A stretch of 64,000 nucleotides of DNA from Marinobacter persicus (GTDB lineage Bacteria; Pseudomonadota; Gammaproteobacteria; Pseudomonadales; Oleiphilaceae). Of the stretch, positions 62,338 through 64,000 are shown one piece after another. The notes below the pieces were generated by a model. It was not told where the DNA came from. It saw only the letters and a program-made list of their open reading frames with translations, and did not search any database. A program made the position numbers and the translations under genes. The stretch lies in contig NZ_PTIV01000002.1 of NCBI RefSeq assembly GCF_002934325.1, positions 124,001 through 188,000 on the forward strand. The letters are read 5' to 3'. How positions within the stretch are numbered: the first letter of the stretch is position 1; each line of letters opens with the position of its first letter.

Positions 62338-64000
62338 ATGGACCCCACGTACACCCTGATTGGCGCACTGATGCTGGTCGTCAGCATCGTGCTCAGCCCG
62401 CTTTCGAGCCGCGTAGGCCTGCCCGTGCTGCTGATTTTCCTGGCGGTGGGCATGCTCATGGGCGAAGACGGGCCCGGGGGCATCATATTCGACAATTTCG
62501 AACTGGCCTTCCTGGTAGCCAACCTGGCTCTGGGCGTGATCCTGCTGGATGGCGGCATGCGCACGCGGGTCGAAACCTTCCGGGTAGGACTCAGGCCCGC
62601 CCTGGTGCTGGCCACGCTGGGGGTGGCCATGACAGCCGCTGGCGCAGCCCTGGTGGCTTGGTGGGTGTTTGACCTGCCCTGGCTAATGGCATTACTGATC
62701 GGCGCCATCATTTCCTCCACCGACGCCGCTGCGGTGTTCTCCCTGTTGCAGGGCCGGGGCCTGCATTTGAATGAACGGGTCAGTGCGACTCTGGAAATTG
62801 AATCCGGCAGCAACGACCCGATGGCCATCTTCCTGACCCTGATGCTGGTCACCCTGATCGGTCAGCAGGGCCAGGACACGCCGGGAGCGGTGTTGCTGAT
62901 GCTGGTTCAGCAATTCGGTCTGGGCATCCTGATTGGCCCACTCGGCGGCTTCCTGGTCGTCCAGCTCGCCAATCGCATCCGACTGACGCCCGCCCTGTAC
63001 CCCTTGCTCGTTGCAGCCGCCGGTATCGTGGTGTTCTCGGCCACCAACGCCCTGGGCGGCTCGGGTTTCCTGGCCATCTATCTGACCGGCGTGGTAATCG
63101 GCAACCGGCATGTGCGCATGATGCCCATGATCCTCCAGGTGCACGATGGTCTGGCCTGGTTGGCCCAGCTCTGTCTGTTCCTGATTCTGGGGCTGCTGGT
63201 GAACCCCTCGGACCTGCTACCGCTGGCCGGGGCCGGCCTGATCCTGGCACTGGCACTGATTTTCGTGATCCGGCCGGTCACTGTCTGGCTGACACTCTGG
63301 CCCTTTGGCTTTAACCGGCGGGAACTGGTCTTTATCAGTTGGGTCGGCCTGAGGGGTGCGGTACCAATCGTGCTGGCGCTGTTTCCGGTGATAGCGGACC
63401 TGCCCGACGCCCAGCTGGTCTTCCACGCAGCCTTCTTCATCGTACTGGTCTCGCTGGTGGTGCAGGGCACCACCATGGCTCCCCTGGCCCGGAAACTGGG
63501 ACTGGAAGTACCCGCCAGCGAAGCACCGTTCCGACGCCTGCCGCTGGATGCTCCAGCAGCAGGCGATCACGAACTCATGCTGTTTCCGTTACGCGGCAAA
63601 CACTGGCAACAACCCAAAAAGCTTGGACAACTGCGCCTGCCGGACAACACCGCAGTGGCTGGCGTGTTTCGAAAGCGTCAGTGCCTGCAGCCCACCCAGG
63701 ATTTGGAGGTGTCTGCCGGAGACACCGTGGCCATGTTCGCCACACCATCCGTTCTGACCGATCTGGGCAAGACACTGAGTGGGCGACAGGCCCCCGAATA
63801 TCTGGCCGAGCGCGCGTTTTTCGGTGACTTTGTGCTCAACGGTGATGCCTTGCTGGGAGATGTGGAACAGGCGTACGGCATTGAGTTCGACAATCTGGCT
63901 CCGGAGCTGACATTGGCGGAATGCTTTGCACGGCGCACCAAGGGCCATCCGGTGGTGGGCGACAAGGTTACCCTGGGCCCTGTGACTCTGGTAGCCCGAG
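62338..64000 (+). CDS. NhaP2/CvrA-type K+(Na+)/H+ antiporter, 3' end cut by window edge
   Basis: The frame is open from the ATG at 62338 (TGGAG 4 nt upstream) to the window end, 554 codons. The first ~385 residues form a CPA1 exchanger with about 12 helices: LLIFLAVGMLMGEDGPGGII, LLIGAIISSTDAAAVFSLLQ, ESGSNDPMAIFLTLMLVTLI (ND motif) and ISWVGLRGAVPIVLALFPVI. After about 400 a cytoplasmic TrkA-C domain (QQPKKLGQLRLPDNTAVAGV, SAGDTVAMF) and the start of a CorC/HlyC-like domain follow, as in NhaP2/CvrA. It supports ion homeostasis in a salty habitat, matching the ectoine genes. Confidence 0.88.
   Translation, partial: MDPTYTLIGALMLVVSIVLSPLSSRVGLPVLLIFLAVGMLMGEDGPGGIIFDNFELAFLVANLALGVILLDGGMRTRVETFRVGLRPALVLATLGVAMTAAGAALVAWWVFDLPWLMALLIGAIISSTDAAAVFSLLQGRGLHLNERVSATLEIESGSNDPMAIFLTLMLVTLIGQQGQDTPGAVLLMLVQQFGLGILIGPLGGFLVVQLANRIRLTPALYPLLVAAAGIVVFSATNALGGSGFLAIYLTGVVIGNRHVRMMPMILQVHDGLAWLAQLCLFLILGLLVNPSDLLPLAGAGLILALALIFVIRPVTVWLTLWPFGFNRRELVFISWVGLRGAVPIVLALFPVIADLPDAQLVFHAAFFIVLVSLVVQGTTMAPLARKLGLEVPASEAPFRRLPLDAPAAGDHELMLFPLRGKHWQQPKKLGQLRLPDNTAVAGVFRKRQCLQPTQDLEVSAGDTVAMFATPSVLTDLGKTLSGRQAPEYLAERAFFGDFVLNGDALLGDVEQAYGIEFDNLAPELTLAECFARRTKGHPVVGDKVTLGPVTLVAR

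Noticed and set aside
1..64000. CRISPR array, prophage, integron or secretion-system locus
   Set aside because: No regularly spaced repeats, phage structural genes, integrase or secretion components were found.

Overview
The window looks like a chromosomal segment of a marine, moderately halophilic gammaproteobacterium, most likely Marinobacter or a close relative. This is inferred from the ectoine genes with a dedicated aspartokinase, the E. coli-style 13-gene nuo operon with fused nuoCD, CysB-type sulfur regulation and high-GC Marinobacter-like proteins; I could not run a search. There is no prophage, intact insertion sequence, CRISPR array or rRNA operon.

Layout. (1) 1-3.4 kb: ectoine genes on the minus strand (ectA, ectB, ask) without ectC between ectB and ask. 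(2) 3.4-9.2 kb: a metallophosphoesterase-like protein, a sodium:solute symporter and a radical SAM protein, then a TVP38 membrane domain fused to a mercuric-reductase-like flavoenzyme. (3) 9.3-13.6 kb: a YiiX-type cysteine hydrolase, an ECF sigma factor with its zinc-finger anti-sigma factor, an NrtS-like protein and a GGDEF/EAL protein. (4) 13.7-17.4 kb: the most unusual locus. It encodes a tubulin-tyrosine-ligase-like ATP-grasp enzyme fused to PqqD-like and HprK-like domains, a DinB-fold protein, and a cytochrome c with a Glu/Gly/Ala/Gln-rich segment resembling a tubulin tail. (5) 17.6-19.1 kb: a second TVP38 protein and a HAD dehalogenase.

(6) 19.1-39.5 kb: a sulfur-scavenging super-locus. 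It holds ssuACB plus ssuF, a CysB-like regulator, ssuD, ssuE, sulfate transport (cysP-cysT-cysW-cysA), a DUF2292 protein, a TsuA-type thiosulfate importer and a periplasmic rhodanese. Embedded in it are decayed remnants at 25.5-27.5 kb (permease tail, frameshifted SfnB-like dehydrogenase, an amidohydrolase/MetQ chimera), a PstSCAB-like transporter whose binding protein carries an EF-hand loop, and a 1-Cys peroxiredoxin. (7) 39.7-47.2 kb: small exported proteins, a DUF302 protein, a PEBP protein, an AhpD-like protein divergent from a TetR regulator, two NDH-2-like flavoproteins, and an operon of two 'rSAM/selenodomain-associated' transferases plus a DUF3047 protein. (8) 47.2-62.0 kb: the complete complex I operon nuoA-N on the minus strand. 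(9) 62.2-64 kb: tRNA-Gly(CCC) and a truncated NhaP2/CvrA-type antiporter.

The sulfur genes form a coherent program: import sulfonates, sulfate and thiosulfate, release sulfite from sulfonates with SsuDE, and regulate through CysB. The TTL/PqqD/HprK - DinB - acidic cytochrome operon is the best candidate for an undescribed system, possibly ligation of amino acids onto an acidic polypeptide.
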